From positions 2,606,130 through 2,670,129 of the forward strand of contig NZ_CP097810.1 in assembly GCF_000364165.2 (NCBI RefSeq): DNA of 64,000 nucleotides, written 5' to 3'. The notes beneath the pieces are model-generated. The model was not told the DNA's origin and did no database searches. It was given only the letters and a program-made list of their open reading frames with translations. The position numbers were made by a program, and so were the translations under genes. The DNA comes from Clostridium sp. MD294 (GTDB lineage: Bacteria; Bacillota; Clostridia; Lachnospirales; Anaerotignaceae). Positions 47,275 through 59,400 of the stretch are shown one piece after another; position 1 is the stretch's first letter; each line of letters begins with the position of its first letter.

Positions 47275-47284
47275 TTGCTTTATC

Positions 47285-49000
<1,716 letters not shown>

Positions 49001-49046
49001 TTACGGATATTATACCACGTTCCGCCGTCAAAGCCAATATGTATTA

Positions 49047-49211
49047 TCAGCAGAAATGCCGTTTTACGGCGGTTTCCTGTATATCTTTCTTAATCAGCTT
49101 CTCAACTTTTTTATCTAAAGTTTCCGTTGCTTTTTCGCTTTGTGCGGAAACTACAAAATATGTAACAGCACCGATTTTATGCTCGGTAGTAGTGTGTATG
49201 GTTTTTCCCAT
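49047..49211 (-). CDS. tnpW: TnpW-like small transposon protein
   Basis: A 54-residue protein starting at ATG 49211 after AAGGAGTG (MGKTIHTTTEHKIGAVTYFVV). The TTTEHKIG and LDKKVEKLIKKD segments are typical of TnpW, encoded beside tnpX in Tn4451-like elements. Function unknown. Confidence 0.75.
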   Translation of the reverse strand: MGKTIHTTTEHKIGAVTYFVVSAQSEKATETLDKKVEKLIKKDIQETAVKRHFC

Positions 49212-49235
49212 AAATTCACTCCTTGCATTGTCCAT

Positions 49236-49679
49236 TATTTTATTCTATGGGGAAACAGGATTGTCCTATTACTGTTTCCCTCACTGTATCGGTGTGTAAA
49301 ATGGGCGGAACGGACGACTTGGCAGCTCCACGGGACTTTAACCCCTCTCATTCCTATGAGTAGCCGTGTCATATGGGTGTATCATTATGCCAATGTGCGG
49401 GTCATGGCGGCGGCAGTTTCTACATTGCCGCTGCGGTTCGCTGATACTGTATCGCTCGCCCCTTGCCGGGGGTCTTGGCGTATCAGCCCGCAGGCTCGCC
49501 GCACATTGAACGTGTCCGTTTGCCCTATGCTGCGCCGTGCGCTTTCTTTGTCAAGGTTCTTGCGGCTTGTCAGCCCGCAAAGGCACACCATGAAGATGTA
49601 CTTTTGCGGAATGGCAAGAAGCGGCGGGCGGTCAGCCCGCCCGTGCTTTCCTGCTTCCAGTGGGAAAGGGTATCTGTCG
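49236..49679. other. GC-rich stretch without a supported gene
   Basis: Several long frames cross this stretch on both strands because stop codons are rare in GC-rich DNA, but none shows a recognisable family or ribosome site. The motif TCAGCCCGC recurs (near 49489, 49573 and 49632). Confidence 0.3.
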
Positions 49680-49829
49680 TTATGCCACCTTAAAGGTCGG
49701 GATTTTTGCTATCAGCTTGGTTTCCAGTCGGCGGCGCAGTTCCTCGTCAATGTAGACAACGGGCTTTCCCTGCTCGTCATACATGGTTCTGGTTGACAGT
49801 AAGGAAATGAAGCCTGAATGGGGCTTCAT
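49680..49829 (-). CDS. Small conserved element protein (49 aa)
   Basis: The ATG at 49829 follows GAGGTGGAAG. The protein reads MKPHSGFISLLSTRTMYDEQ then GKPVVYIDEELRRRLETKLIA and ends IPTFKVA. The regular codon use and clean ribosome site argue that it is real. The LYxDEE-like VYIDEELRRRLE part suggests a short ribbon-helix type protein. Function unknown. Confidence 0.5.
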   Translation of the reverse strand: MKPHSGFISLLSTRTMYDEQGKPVVYIDEELRRRLETKLIAKIPTFKVA

Positions 49830-50454
49830 GCTTCCACCTCCCTCTTGCCCTTGCCAGAGCCGGGAAATTTTACCCCTCTATTACTTACTACGCACGGAAA
49901 GGCAAAACAGGCAATGTTTTTGAAAAAATTTTGAAAAAATTTTCAAAAGACATAAAAATGCCCGGCTGCGGTCTGTTTTCAGTCGGGTGTGCATTGGGTT
50001 CTCTTTTCTTGGGTAGGTTGCGGTTTCTCCCGCCGTGGCGTTTGTGATTATGGGCGGGAAAATTCTTTCTGTGGATTGTCCCTTTCCAGTAAAAAATGTT
50101 ACAGGCTAAATATCACGTTTCTATCAGTTTTGTATCACGGTTGCATTAAGAGTTTCTGCAAAGTAAGACAATTTTCTGCATAAGGGAAAAGAGAAAAAAG
50201 CCGCTGCGGGGAAGTTATCAGACGACAACGGATAGCAGGAATAGGCGGCAGCCGCAAGGGTAAAATGCACGGGCAGAAGAACGCCTGCCCTTGCCCCCGC
50301 CGCCCGTCCTCGCTTATGGGTCAGCTAAGAGGGAAAGCCATAAAAAAATCGGCTTCCCCTCTTTTCTTTTTATTTTTTCAAAAACTTTTCTTTAAGGTTG
50401 CCTGTTTGGGTTTTCCATGCGTAGTAAGTTATAGGGGGAAGAATAGCAAGCATA

Positions 50455-50543
50455 GGGATTGAGTACCCAATCCCGTAAAATTCCCACTTGCCGCCCTGCG
50501 GGAATTGTGGGGATTTTGCTTGTTGGGAAGTGTCCCAAACCCT
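50455..50543 (+). other. oriT: Probable oriT upstream of mobC
   Basis: GGGATTGAGTACCCAATCCC (50455-50474) is a near-palindrome. AATTCCC/GGGAATT hairpin (50479-50505) follows, then GCTTGTTGGGAAGTGTCCCAAACCCTC. The block sits about 50 bases before mobC. Its order matches the dispersed repeats A-C. A nick site cannot be placed without comparison. From 49830 to 50454 no gene is convincing. Confidence 0.55.
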
Positions 50544-50594
50544 CTTGATTGCAGAGGGTTTTACCCTCTGAAAAAACGGAAAGGAAGCGGGGCT

Positions 50595-50924
50595 ATGACA
50601 GAGAGAAAGCGGGCTATCCAGTTAAAATTTTATGTGACGGAACAGGAGCGCACATTGATTGAGGAAAAAATGAAGCTGCTGCAAACGGACAACTTGGGGG
50701 CGTACCTGCGGAAAATGGCGATTGACGGCTATATTATCCAGTTGGACTATACGGCGGTCAAGGAGCAGACGGCAGAAATACAGAAAGTCGGCGTAAACGT
50801 TAACCAGATAGCAAGGCGGGTCAACTCCACCGGGAACGCCTACAAAGAGGACTTAGAGGAAATAAAGGGGGCATTGGAAAAGATATGGCAGTTACAAAGA
50901 TACACCCTATCAAAACTACGCTGA
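50595..50924 (+). CDS. mobC: Relaxosome accessory protein MobC
   Basis: A 109-residue protein after GGAAGCGGGG. RKRAIQLKFYVTEQERTLIEEKMKLLQTDNLGAYLRKMAIDGYI is a ribbon-helix-helix start; VGVNVNQIARRVNSTGN is the conserved MobC core. It binds oriT and assists the relaxase. The end overlaps mobA by 40 bases. Confidence 0.88.
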   Translation: MTERKRAIQLKFYVTEQERTLIEEKMKLLQTDNLGAYLRKMAIDGYIIQLDYTAVKEQTAEIQKVGVNVNQIARRVNSTGNAYKEDLEEIKGALEKIWQLQRYTLSKLR

Positions 50925-52231
50925 ATAAGGCGATAGATTATATCTGCAATCCCGACAAGACGGACAATCAGATTTTGATTTCCTCCTATGGCTGCTCGTA
51001 TCAGACGGCAGATATTGAATTTGGCTTTACGCTGTCAAAGGCACGGGACAAGGGAGACAACCTCGGACACCATTTAATACAGTCCTTTGTGCCGGGGGAA
51101 GTGGGCTATGAGGAAGCCCACCGCATAGGAAAGGAGCTTGCGGACAAGGTTCTTGGCGGCAGATATGAATATGTGTTGACTACCTACATAGACAATGGGC
51201 ATATCCATAACCACATCATATTTTGTGCGGTGGATTTTACGGCACACCGCAAGTATATTTCCAACAAGAAAAGCTATTACCAGATACGGAATGAGAGCGA
51301 CAGGCTGTGTAAGGAACACGGGCTGTCCGTCGTCACGCCGGGGCAGGACAAGGGAAAGAAGTATGCGGAATGGGACGCTGAACGGAAAGGGACAAGTTGG
51401 AAAGCAAAGCTGAAAGCGTTGATAGACATTACCATACCAAAAGCGAAAGATTTTGATGATTTCCTGCGGCTCATGGAAGCGGCGAGCTATGAGATAAAGC
51501 GGGGGAAGTTCGTTTCGTTCCGTGCGCCGGGGCAGGAACGCTTCACACGCTCTAAGACGCTTGGGGAAGCCTACACCGTGGAAGCCATAACGAAGAGGAT
51601 TGCCGGGACATACCGGGCGAAGCCGAAAGCGTTAAGGCAAGAAAAAGCGGGCGTTTCCATGCTCATAGACATTCAGAACAGTATCAAGGCAGCGGAAAGC
51701 AAAGGCTACGAACAGTGGGCGAAGATACACAACTTGAAGCAGGCGGAAAAGACTTTGAATTTCCTCACGAAGCATGACATTTCAGAGTATGAGCAGTTGC
51801 AGGCGGTTCTTGATGAAGTGCATACGGAAAGTGAAAATACCGCCGCCACGCTGAAAGGCTTGGAAAAGAGATTGTCCGACATATCCCTTTTGATGAAAAA
51901 CATATTCGTATACCAACAGACAAAGGCGGTCTATATGCAGTACAAAAAGGCAAAGGACAAAGAAAAGTTCCTGCGGGGCAATGAGAGCAGCATTATCATT
52001 CACGAAGCCGCCGCTAGGACGTTGCAGGCGGCGAAGAACAGCGGGAAGCTGCCCGATTTCAAGAAGCTGCATACGGAGTACAAGGAGCTTGCGGAGAAAA
52101 AAGACAAGTTATATCAAGAGTACAGGAAACTGAAAAAGAAAGTAAAGCAGTACGACACAATCAAGCAGAACGTAGACAGTATTTTGCGGCAGGCGAAGCA
52201 GCCGGAACGGGAGAAACAGACAGAGAGGTAA
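50885..52231 (+). CDS. mobA: MobA-type relaxase
   Basis: A 448-residue relaxase. The N-terminal nuclease domain has AIDYICNPDKT, GHHLIQSFVPGEV and the metal-binding HIHNHIIF. A C-terminal Lys/Glu-rich coiled coil (about residues 260-440) includes SKGYEQWAKIHNLKQAEKTLNF, which the 5.2-5.8 kb remnant shares. It nicks oriT and pilots the strand into a recipient using another element's transfer channel. It is full length and appears functional. Confidence 0.9.
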   Translation: MAVTKIHPIKTTLNKAIDYICNPDKTDNQILISSYGCSYQTADIEFGFTLSKARDKGDNLGHHLIQSFVPGEVGYEEAHRIGKELADKVLGGRYEYVLTTYIDNGHIHNHIIFCAVDFTAHRKYISNKKSYYQIRNESDRLCKEHGLSVVTPGQDKGKKYAEWDAERKGTSWKAKLKALIDITIPKAKDFDDFLRLMEAASYEIKRGKFVSFRAPGQERFTRSKTLGEAYTVEAITKRIAGTYRAKPKALRQEKAGVSMLIDIQNSIKAAESKGYEQWAKIHNLKQAEKTLNFLTKHDISEYEQLQAVLDEVHTESENTAATLKGLEKRLSDISLLMKNIFVYQQTKAVYMQYKKAKDKEKFLRGNESSIIIHEAAARTLQAAKNSGKLPDFKKLHTEYKELAEKKDKLYQEYRKLKKKVKQYDTIKQNVDSILRQAKQPEREKQTER

Positions 52232-52360
52232 TGCGGACAGTTAGGGCGGGCGTGTAAGGCGTTTTAATGGCGTTTCCGGGGCGTTATGGAGCGTAGGCAG
52301 GGAAATACCATTAACGCCCTGAAAAGGGCTTCTAAGCGTCCACAAGGGCAGAAAAGGACA

Positions 52361-52401
52361 CCGGGGAATGACAGTCTTTCAATCATCATTCCCCGGCGTT
52401 T
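52361..52401. repeat. Terminator-like hairpin and left direct repeat of module
   Basis: CCGGGGAATGA pairs with TCATTCCCCGG. The right arm, CATTCCCCGGCGTTT (52387-52401), recurs as CATTCCCCGGCATTT at 55557-55571, flanking the module 52400-55445. Confidence 0.6.
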
Positions 52402-52813
52402 ATCCGTTGAATTTATAGCCGACACCTAACACGGTTTTTATGTAGGTCGGGTTTTTGCTATCCAGCTCTATCTTTTTCCGCAGGTTGCAAATCACGTTGA
52501 CAACGCTTGAATGGCAGCTATCACTATCCATATGCCAGACGGCTTCAAAAATCTGTGTCTGTGTAAGGACAATGCCAGGATTGGAAGCAAGGAATACAAG
52601 GGTGCTGTATTCAAGGCGGGTAAGGTTTATTTCTTCCCCATTTTGAAGTACCCGGCGTTGGTTCTGCCTTATTTCCAGTCCCGGAAAAGATAGAACAGAA
52701 ACAGGTGTAGCTTGTATGGGTTCAAGCTGTATATAATCAGTGATTGCTGATATAATTTTGTCTATTACTTTTTCTTCTTGTTCATTAAGTGTCAGCAATA
52801 GTAATCTCCCCAT
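52400..52813 (-). CDS. OmpR/PhoB-type winged-helix protein lacking a receiver domain
   Basis: A 137-residue protein. The C-terminal 95 residues form a response-regulator DNA-binding domain (LTRLEYSTLVFLASNPGIVLTQTQIFEAVW ... VVNVICNLRKKIELDSKNPTYIKTVLGVGYKF). The N-terminal 40 residues are helical and lack the phosphoacceptor Asp. AGGAGATG precedes its ATG. It may be a constitutive or truncated regulator of the neighbouring genes. Confidence 0.75.
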   Translation of the reverse strand: MGRLLLLTLNEQEEKVIDKIISAITDYIQLEPIQATPVSVLSFPGLEIRQNQRRVLQNGEEINLTRLEYSTLVFLASNPGIVLTQTQIFEAVWHMDSDSCHSSVVNVICNLRKKIELDSKNPTYIKTVLGVGYKFNG

Positions 52814-52867
52814 GCAGACATCTCCTAAAGTTTTCTGTTTTTTATGCTTGCTTGGTTATTTGTTGGT

Positions 52868-53497
52868 TCATTCCTTTTTGAACCATTCGCCAATATATGC
52901 TACGATATGTGGGACAATTTGTTTTATTTCCATTCCTGTTGTGTTGATACATAAGTGATAGTTTTCTTTTTCACCCCATTTTGTATCAGTCAAAAATTTT
53001 CTGTATGCTGCTCTGTTTTTATCTACCTCACGCATTTTTAATTCAAGTTCAGCATTGGTTAATCTTTCGTCAGCAGGTGAGTATTCTTCGCAACGTAGAA
53101 GTTTGGCTTCTTTACTTGCATATACAAAGATATTGAATGGAGAATATGCTTCTAAAATCACATCTGCACATCTTCCAACAATAATACAACTTCCCTGTGC
53201 TGCGAATTGCTCAATTATTTTGTGCTGTTCAGCCGCAATCTTGATCGCCTGTTCCGTTACATGGTTCATTGCCGTTGTAAATTGGTGTCCAATCGTAAAA
53301 GGATATGCTGCTTGAATTTTCTTTTCCGATATATGAGCCACATAATTTTCATCAAAACCGTTTTCCTTTGCTATCAAAGCTATAATCTCTTTGTCATAGC
53401 AAGGAATACCCAAAGCGTCTGAAAGCCGTTTTCCTAATTCACGTCCACCGCTGCCAAATTCTCTGCTAATTGTTATAATCATTTGCTTTTCCTCCAT
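52868..53497 (-). CDS. Cytidylate kinase-like family protein
   Basis: A 209-residue protein. MIITISREFGSGGRELGKRLSDALGIPCYDKEII contains a P-loop (REFGSGGRE) typical of cytidylate kinase-like proteins; CIIVGRCADVIL and the Arg-rich VDKNRAAYRKF follow. It starts after a GGAGG-like site. Commonly found beside MATE exporters in Firmicutes, as here. The nucleotide substrate is uncertain. Confidence 0.8.
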   Translation of the reverse strand: MEEKQMIITISREFGSGGRELGKRLSDALGIPCYDKEIIALIAKENGFDENYVAHISEKKIQAAYPFTIGHQFTTAMNHVTEQAIKIAAEQHKIIEQFAAQGSCIIVGRCADVILEAYSPFNIFVYASKEAKLLRCEEYSPADERLTNAELELKMREVDKNRAAYRKFLTDTKWGEKENYHLCINTTGMEIKQIVPHIVAYIGEWFKKE

Positions 53498-53518
53498 TGT
53501 CTTTAATTGAATACAGTG

Positions 53519-54868
53519 TTATTTCTGTTCTCTCATTATTTTTTTTGATGTAAATATATATAATATAACGGCAAGTGCTATTGAAAGAATATCAGCAACA
53601 GGTTGTGCGAACATAAGTATGTTTGCGTTTGAAAAAATATTCAAAATATACAAAGCCAGTATATAAATAATTCCTTGTCGGCTTAGATTGATAATTAGGG
53701 AAGGGATTACAGCTCCCATTGCCTGTATTGCATTAGTGATAACATAAAAAATACCAAAAAATATACTGGTCGTAAGTAAAATCCTTGAGAAACTTACTGC
53801 ATAATCAAATGCGTTTGCGTCTGTTAAGAAAGCACTTACAATCTGATTTGTAAACAGATAACACAAAGCGGTCATTACAAGACTAACTATAAAGGCAAAG
53901 ATAAGTGAAAATTTCAATATTTTATTATAGCGTTCCCATTTTTTAGCACCGACACAATAACCTAATAATGGCTGAACACCTTGCCCTATGCCAATAGTAA
54001 GCATTCCCGAAAGCATTGTGACTTTCATTGCGACACCGCCGCCTGCAACTGCCATATCTCCATACCCCACCATAATTCCGTTTAAAATGATATGAGAAAC
54101 ACTCATTAAAAGGGAAGCGAGCGAAGCGGGAATACCAATAGAAAGAACGCTGCTACATATTTTTTCTTTATAAGAAAAATCTTTTATGTGAATACTAAGC
54201 TGTGATTTTCCTTTGAGAAAATAAAATATATAATACATGGCAGCGGCGAAATTGCCAATCAAAGTAGCAATAGCAGCTCCCTTTATATCCCAACCAAATC
54301 CCAAAATCATAATCGGGTCAAAAATAACATTCAAAAGGTTTCCTAAAATCTGACCGAACATGGCTTTTGTAGCCTGCCCCTCTGCTCGTAAAATGCTTGA
54401 AAAGCAATTTGAAATAAGCACAAATACACCGCCGCATGAAACAATCGTCAGATAATCTTTTGCCAAATTCCATGTGTCCGCACTTGCTCCAACTAATACA
54501 AGAATATTATCCATAAATAACAAAGACAGGCAGGACAGTATAATACCTATGACAATACATGACCAAAAGCAGAATGAGGATATTCTTTTTGCGTAATCTT
54601 TCCACCCTTTTCCCATAGCCCTTGAAATAACAGATGTTCCACCTATACCAAAAATCATGCCGACAGACATAAATATTAAAAAGACTGGGCTTGCAAGTGA
54701 TACAGCAGCGACTTGGTAAGCGTCATGTGTCTGTCCGATAAAAAAAGTGTCTGCCAAATTGTAAATCAGTGTCATAAGCATTGCTGCCATAGCAGGGATA
54801 GCGTTTCTTATGACTGCCTGTGATACAGACATGGAATTAAATGAGTCTAATGTTTTTTGTTCTTTCAT
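53519..54868 (-). CDS. MATE family efflux transporter
   Basis: A 449-residue membrane protein with about twelve helices. The start (VIRNAIPAMAAMLMTLIYNLADTFFIGQ) and the halves' repeated PxxxxxxxxxLYNLADT-like pattern are MATE signatures. It exports drugs or cationic compounds by Na+ or H+ antiport. MarR gene 54954-55391 lies 85 bases upstream on the same strand and is its likely repressor. Confidence 0.88.
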   Translation of the reverse strand: MKEQKTLDSFNSMSVSQAVIRNAIPAMAAMLMTLIYNLADTFFIGQTHDAYQVAAVSLASPVFLIFMSVGMIFGIGGTSVISRAMGKGWKDYAKRISSFCFWSCIVIGIILSCLSLLFMDNILVLVGASADTWNLAKDYLTIVSCGGVFVLISNCFSSILRAEGQATKAMFGQILGNLLNVIFDPIMILGFGWDIKGAAIATLIGNFAAAMYYIFYFLKGKSQLSIHIKDFSYKEKICSSVLSIGIPASLASLLMSVSHIILNGIMVGYGDMAVAGGGVAMKVTMLSGMLTIGIGQGVQPLLGYCVGAKKWERYNKILKFSLIFAFIVSLVMTALCYLFTNQIVSAFLTDANAFDYAVSFSRILLTTSIFFGIFYVITNAIQAMGAVIPSLIINLSRQGIIYILALYILNIFSNANILMFAQPVADILSIALAVILYIFTSKKIMREQK

Positions 54869-54953
54869 AAGTTACCTCCTTAATTTTAAGAGCATAGCAT
54901 TGATAGCTTGCTATGATTATGCTGTAATAAAATGCCCGCCTCTGGAACGAGCA

Positions 54954-55391
54954 TTATGACAAACTATTTATAATCTTTTGAAGTAGGCTAAGAAAAACCA
55001 ATTTTTCTGTTTCGGTTAAAGCCGATAATATATGGGCGTTTTCTTCCTCAAATTTTTGTTTGGCGTTTATACAATATTGTTCACCGTACTGTGTTAAATG
55101 GATATACTTAATGCGCTTATCAGATACATCACCGAAACTTTCTATCAATCCTTTGTTTTCCATTTTTGCGGTAATTCGTGCAGTCGTGGATTGTGCTACA
55201 TGAAGCATTTTTTCTAACTCTTTTAGAGATAGCTGTTTGTCGGTTGAATGTAATAAAGTCCGTAAGATTGTAACTTGTGTAAAAGTCAAATCCAAATCAC
55301 GCAAAGCATTATTTATATTTTTTTCTTGAATATCATGTATTTGTTTTAGAAGAATACCACATGAATAATTATTTTCCACTCCATTCTCCAT
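54954..55391 (-). CDS. MarR family transcriptional regulator
   Basis: A 145-residue protein. The ATG at 55391 follows GGAAAGGAGGAAAAA. LTFTQVTILRTLLHSTDKQLSLKELEKMLHVAQSTTARITAKMENKGLIESFGDVSDKRIKYIHLT is a complete MarR winged helix with the wing Asp-Arg. It probably represses itself and the MATE gene until an inducer binds. Confidence 0.88.
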   Translation of the reverse strand: MENGVENNYSCGILLKQIHDIQEKNINNALRDLDLTFTQVTILRTLLHSTDKQLSLKELEKMLHVAQSTTARITAKMENKGLIESFGDVSDKRIKYIHLTQYGEQYCINAKQKFEEENAHILSALTETEKLVFLSLLQKIINSLS

Positions 55392-55529
55392 TACTTTTTC
55401 CTCCTTTCCGCTAGTTAGTATACAACTCTTTAAAACAAAAGTCAATAGCTTGCTCTTGATTTTTGCAATATTTTAGATGTTGGGAAAATCACTGAATATT
55501 AAAAGTAATAACTTGTAAAGCAAAAATAT

Positions 55530-55571
55530 ACCGGGAAACAGCAGTCCGTAGACTGCCATTCCCCGGCATTT
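55530..55571. repeat. Hairpin and right direct repeat of module
   Basis: GCAGTC pairs with GACTGC, and CCGGGAA with TTCCCCGG. It holds CATTCCCCGGCATTT, matching 52387-52401. Confidence 0.55.
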
Positions 55572-55573
55572 CA

Positions 55574-55783
55574 TTACTCCATATCTTCAGCAGGCAGAAA
55601 CACAAGCCCGGCAAATTCTTCCTCGGTCAGCTTCTTCAGCTTTTCCGCTGTGCGTTCTGCAAGCTCCTGTATCTCCGTTTCCATGTAGGGCAGGGCGGCG
55701 GTTATTGCCGCCACCGTATCAGCCCTTTTTTTCTTCCTGTAACAGCAGATAAGGTTTGTTTCCTCAAAGTTGAATTGTCCCAT
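55574..55783 (-). CDS. Small conserved element protein (69 aa)
   Basis: MGQFNFEETNLICCYRKKKRADTVAAITAALPYMETEIQELAERTAEKLKKLTEEEF matches a small family seen in clostridial conjugative elements, encoded next to the 55788 and YodL-domain genes. Function unknown. Confidence 0.65.
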   Translation of the reverse strand: MGQFNFEETNLICCYRKKKRADTVAAITAALPYMETEIQELAERTAEKLKKLTEEEFAGLVFLPAEDME

Positions 55784-55787
55784 ACGC

Positions 55788-56498
55788 TTATACCTCCAAT
55801 CCTTTGTTTGTGGTCTTTGCCGCCTGCTTTTTCGGGGCGGCTTTTACGGTTTCTCTGTCCTGTGTAAGCTGCTTTCGCAAAGACGGCTTTTTCCCCCTGC
55901 CCTTGCCGGACAGTTTTTCGATATGTTCCTTAATGTTACCACAAGCGGAGCGTTCCCGGCTATCCTTTTCGTCCCGGAGAACGCTTTGCAGGGCGGCGGG
56001 GTCTTTGGGCTGTTCCTCAAAGGTTAGGAATTTCCCTAAGTTGGGGTCAGCGTCCCCGGTAATGCGCTTCCCGGCTTCCTGCGTCCGTTCCCCGTTCTCG
56101 TAAATCAGCTTGGTATCTCCGGCAGGTACGGAAGCGTCCTTGACGTGTTTATAGTGCTTCTGGTAGTCCAGTTCGTAAAGGCTGCCTGTTACCCTGCCTT
56201 TTTCAATCCCGGTCAGCTCTACGGCATAGGCAAGTATTTTGTCCCGTGTCTGCTCGGCATAGAAACAGAACGTGTTATGCTCCCGTGTGTCCTTGATGAA
56301 CGTGTCACGCTCCCGCAAACACCATGTTCCGGCAGGGCGGCATATCCATAAATATTTTTTGTCCTCCGGGTTCGGGCTTTTCGCCGCCTGCTTCAAAATC
56401 TTTACGTCTATGTCAAAATCAGACTGAAAGTGTTCCGTGTGGGTCTGCATGACTGCTTTGAGGGATTTCAATATATCCACGTTTTCAAATTTCTGCAT
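55788..56498 (-). CDS. Conserved element protein of unknown function (236 aa)
   Basis: N-terminal half: FENVDILKSLKAVMQTHTEHFQSDFDIDVKIL ... YLWICRPAGTWCLRERDTFIKDTREHNTF, a compact globular part. The C-terminal tail is Lys-rich (KGRGKKPSLRKQLTQDRE...APKKQAAK) and repeats the tail type of the next gene (KKPSIRAQLAQDKEALKAAPKK). Its start overlaps that gene by 14 bases. The shared tails may bind the same partner. Family not named. Confidence 0.6.
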   Translation of the reverse strand: MQKFENVDILKSLKAVMQTHTEHFQSDFDIDVKILKQAAKSPNPEDKKYLWICRPAGTWCLRERDTFIKDTREHNTFCFYAEQTRDKILAYAVELTGIEKGRVTGSLYELDYQKHYKHVKDASVPAGDTKLIYENGERTQEAGKRITGDADPNLGKFLTFEEQPKDPAALQSVLRDEKDSRERSACGNIKEHIEKLSGKGRGKKPSLRKQLTQDRETVKAAPKKQAAKTTNKGLEV

Positions 56499-59400
56499 GG
56501 TTCAGCTCCTTTACTAAGCCCTGTTTTTTGCTTTTCTCCGCTGCCTTTTTCGGGGCTGCTTTCAACGCTTCCTTGTCCTGTGCAAGCTGCGCCCGGATAG
56601 AGGGCTTTTTCTCGGTCTTGGCGGCTGTGCGGGCTTCTTTCTGTATCTCCAAAGGTTTTATGCAGGATAAACGGTCAGCGGCATAGATGGCGTTGTCGTT
56701 GAGCTGCCTTTGCCATGCCCCGGCTTTGGGCGACCAACGGAAGCCGTTTTCCTTTAAGGTTTCACGGGTCTTTTCGTCCGGCTTTTCCTCAAAGAAGATT
56801 TGCAGGCGGTTATCTTCCCGGTTCATTTCCACCGTGCCGCCGTCAAATTCCCACCCGGCGTAGGTGGTTTCCTGCTTTTTTGTCAGCTCCGCAATTCGCC
56901 CTTTTATCCGGCATATTTCTGCGTTGTTGTTGGATAAAGCCCATGAGGGGTAGGGCTTATCCTGTATGTGCCACTGTGAGGATATTTCCGCTTTCATTTT
57001 CTCGATACGTTCAGCGGAGAGGGCAGGGCAGCCGTCAAGGGTCTTGTGCTTGCGGTAGTAGGCGTTTACCGCTTTCATGGTGTCCTGCGCTGATTGCAGC
57101 TTTTCCAGTTTGGCTTCCAGTTTCTGTATTGCCTGCGGGTCGTCTGCGCTGATACCACCCATGCCTGTGCTGCGTATCTTGTCAAGCAATCCCTGTATCT
57201 CGTTCCAGTCCTCCATGTTCCTGTCACGGGCGGCGTTCTGCTTTTCCTTTTTGCGTACCGGGAAATTAGAGCCGCCCGCAATGAGGATAGAGGGTACACG
57301 GGCTTCAATGGAAAAACTGCTGTTCATGTTCTCGGCAAGTTTCCGGGCGTAGGTGTCAACAAGGCTGTCAATCTTTTCATGGTACATAGGGTCTACCCGC
57401 TTTTTCTGGTGTTCCCCAATCTCCACGGCTTTATCTACCATTTGCCTGTATTCTGCGGTTGCGCTGCCGGGCTTGTAGTCGTAAAAGCTGTTTGCGTCAT
57501 TGGCACGGCGGGCAGCCCCCTCATTGATTGTGTAATAAATGGTTTTCGCCGGGGCTGCCTGCTGTGTTTCGCTGCGCTTCGCAAGGGTCTTTTCCGCACG
57601 TTCCCGCACTTCATCACGGACAGGTAGCGAATACAGGCTAGAGGTTGAGGAAAAGCCTACGTTATTGAAAACATAGTCAACGTCACTTTCTTTCAATGCC
57701 CTCGCCACAAAATAATTTTCCCTTGTGAGTGTTCCGCTTACTTTCCCGTCCAGTATGGCATGATGTAGTCCGGTTTCCATATGGGGGTGGATTTCGCTGC
57801 CAACAACTAACGTCACATAATACCAGCCCATATGCCTGCTGCTTTCTTCGTCTGTACTTTCATTAAACTCTACATTTAGCAGGGTGTAGGGCTTCAAGCC
57901 TTTCTGTGCGGCAATCTCATTATCCTTTATTTCCCGCTGCCTAAGTGCGTCAATGGCGGCTTCCTTTGTTGCCTTGATAATCTCCGGGTTATACCGTGCC
58001 AATGCACTATTGATAAATTCATTCTGTATCTTTATGGTTTTGGCTTGCGGTGTCCTGCGGTTGCCGATAGGCAGGGACGTTCCATTGTCAAGTCGGATAA
58101 AAATATCGCTTGTCCCTCTCCATTTTCCCGTACAGGGGGACGTTTCAATTTTGCCGGACGTGCAGCCGAGTGACTGTGCGATAATGTCAATCCTTTCCTG
58201 CATAGACAGCTTTTCATATCCTTTTGCTATCTCTGCCGCCTTTTGCTGTAATTCTGTTAATGATGTGGTGTCCTGTTCCTGCCCGGCGTTCTTTTGGGCT
58301 TCGTCCTGCTTTAGCGTTTTGGCGTACTGTTCAAGAGAAATCTGCTCCCCGGCGGCTGCTTCCAGTCCGTCAGCGGCGGGGGTGTTGTTGATGATACCAT
58401 CAATCATGTTTGCGTTTTGTTCCGTGGAAAGTTCGGCTGTTTTTAAGGGGTTCTCTAACAGAAAATTTTGTGATATATCCGCAAAACCGATACTGTCCGT
58501 ATAGTGGGCGGTGTCTTTGCCGTTCTGATGAAGCACTACCACGTCAGAAACAGAGAGGGAATGTCCTTTGAAGTCCTCCGGGCGGTCAATGTTGAATTTC
58601 TCAAAAATCCCCTCTAAGGTCGTCCCCGGCGTGAGTGGTGCGGTGTAGGTTTTTTCATAGTTGGCGGGGTCTACCGCAAGCCCTTTTCCCTGTATTTCTT
58701 CCAGTGGTAGGAAATGAAAATCTAAGGGTACATCATCTTTTAACTGGTAAATGGTAAAGGTGTTTTCAGCCTGTGGTGCTTCGTAGCCGCCCTCGGCGTA
58801 TTCCTCCACGGTCATTCCTGCGGCGGCGGCTTCCTGTGCGATTTCTTCCTTGACGTGTTCCTTATAGGCGGCAAGCTCCGTGTCAAAGTCTTTAAGCTGC
58901 GGGACGGGCGGCAGGCTGTAATCCCCGCTGTTTACCATTGCCCAGCATTTGGAAACATAGTCTTTCATGGTGGTGTGGTAGGCGGTTTCGGTGGCGGTCA
59001 TGCCGCTGTTTTCTTCCAGTGCCTTTGTTGCAGCCTGCTCCATTTTGGAGAGGTTATTGTGCAGTTTCAGATAGGGGACAAACTCATGTAAGAGCATTTC
59101 CCGCTGTGCCTTGTCCGCTTCCAGTGCTTCCGTGCCGCCGCCTTGTAAAACGTAATTGTCCCAATTCGCATTATTCTCATAATAGGCATGATAGCCCTCG
59201 ATATGCTCTATGAGAGTGCCGTCCCCGTCCCCTAAGTCCTGCCGCCCGATATAATTGTCGGGCTGCCCGTCCATTACAAAGTCAATGCGGAACTTGGTCT
59301 TATAGTACCCGTCCTCGGAAACGGTGGCTTCGTCAAGGCTTCCGATAAGGGCGTTTGCTTCGGAAAGGCTCATGGTTTCGCCGTCATGGAAGCGGCTGTG

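Noticed and set aside
49140..49796. 218-residue plus-strand frame
   Set aside because: GC-rich shadow lying across tnpW and the 49-residue gene on the other strand; no motif or ribosome site.
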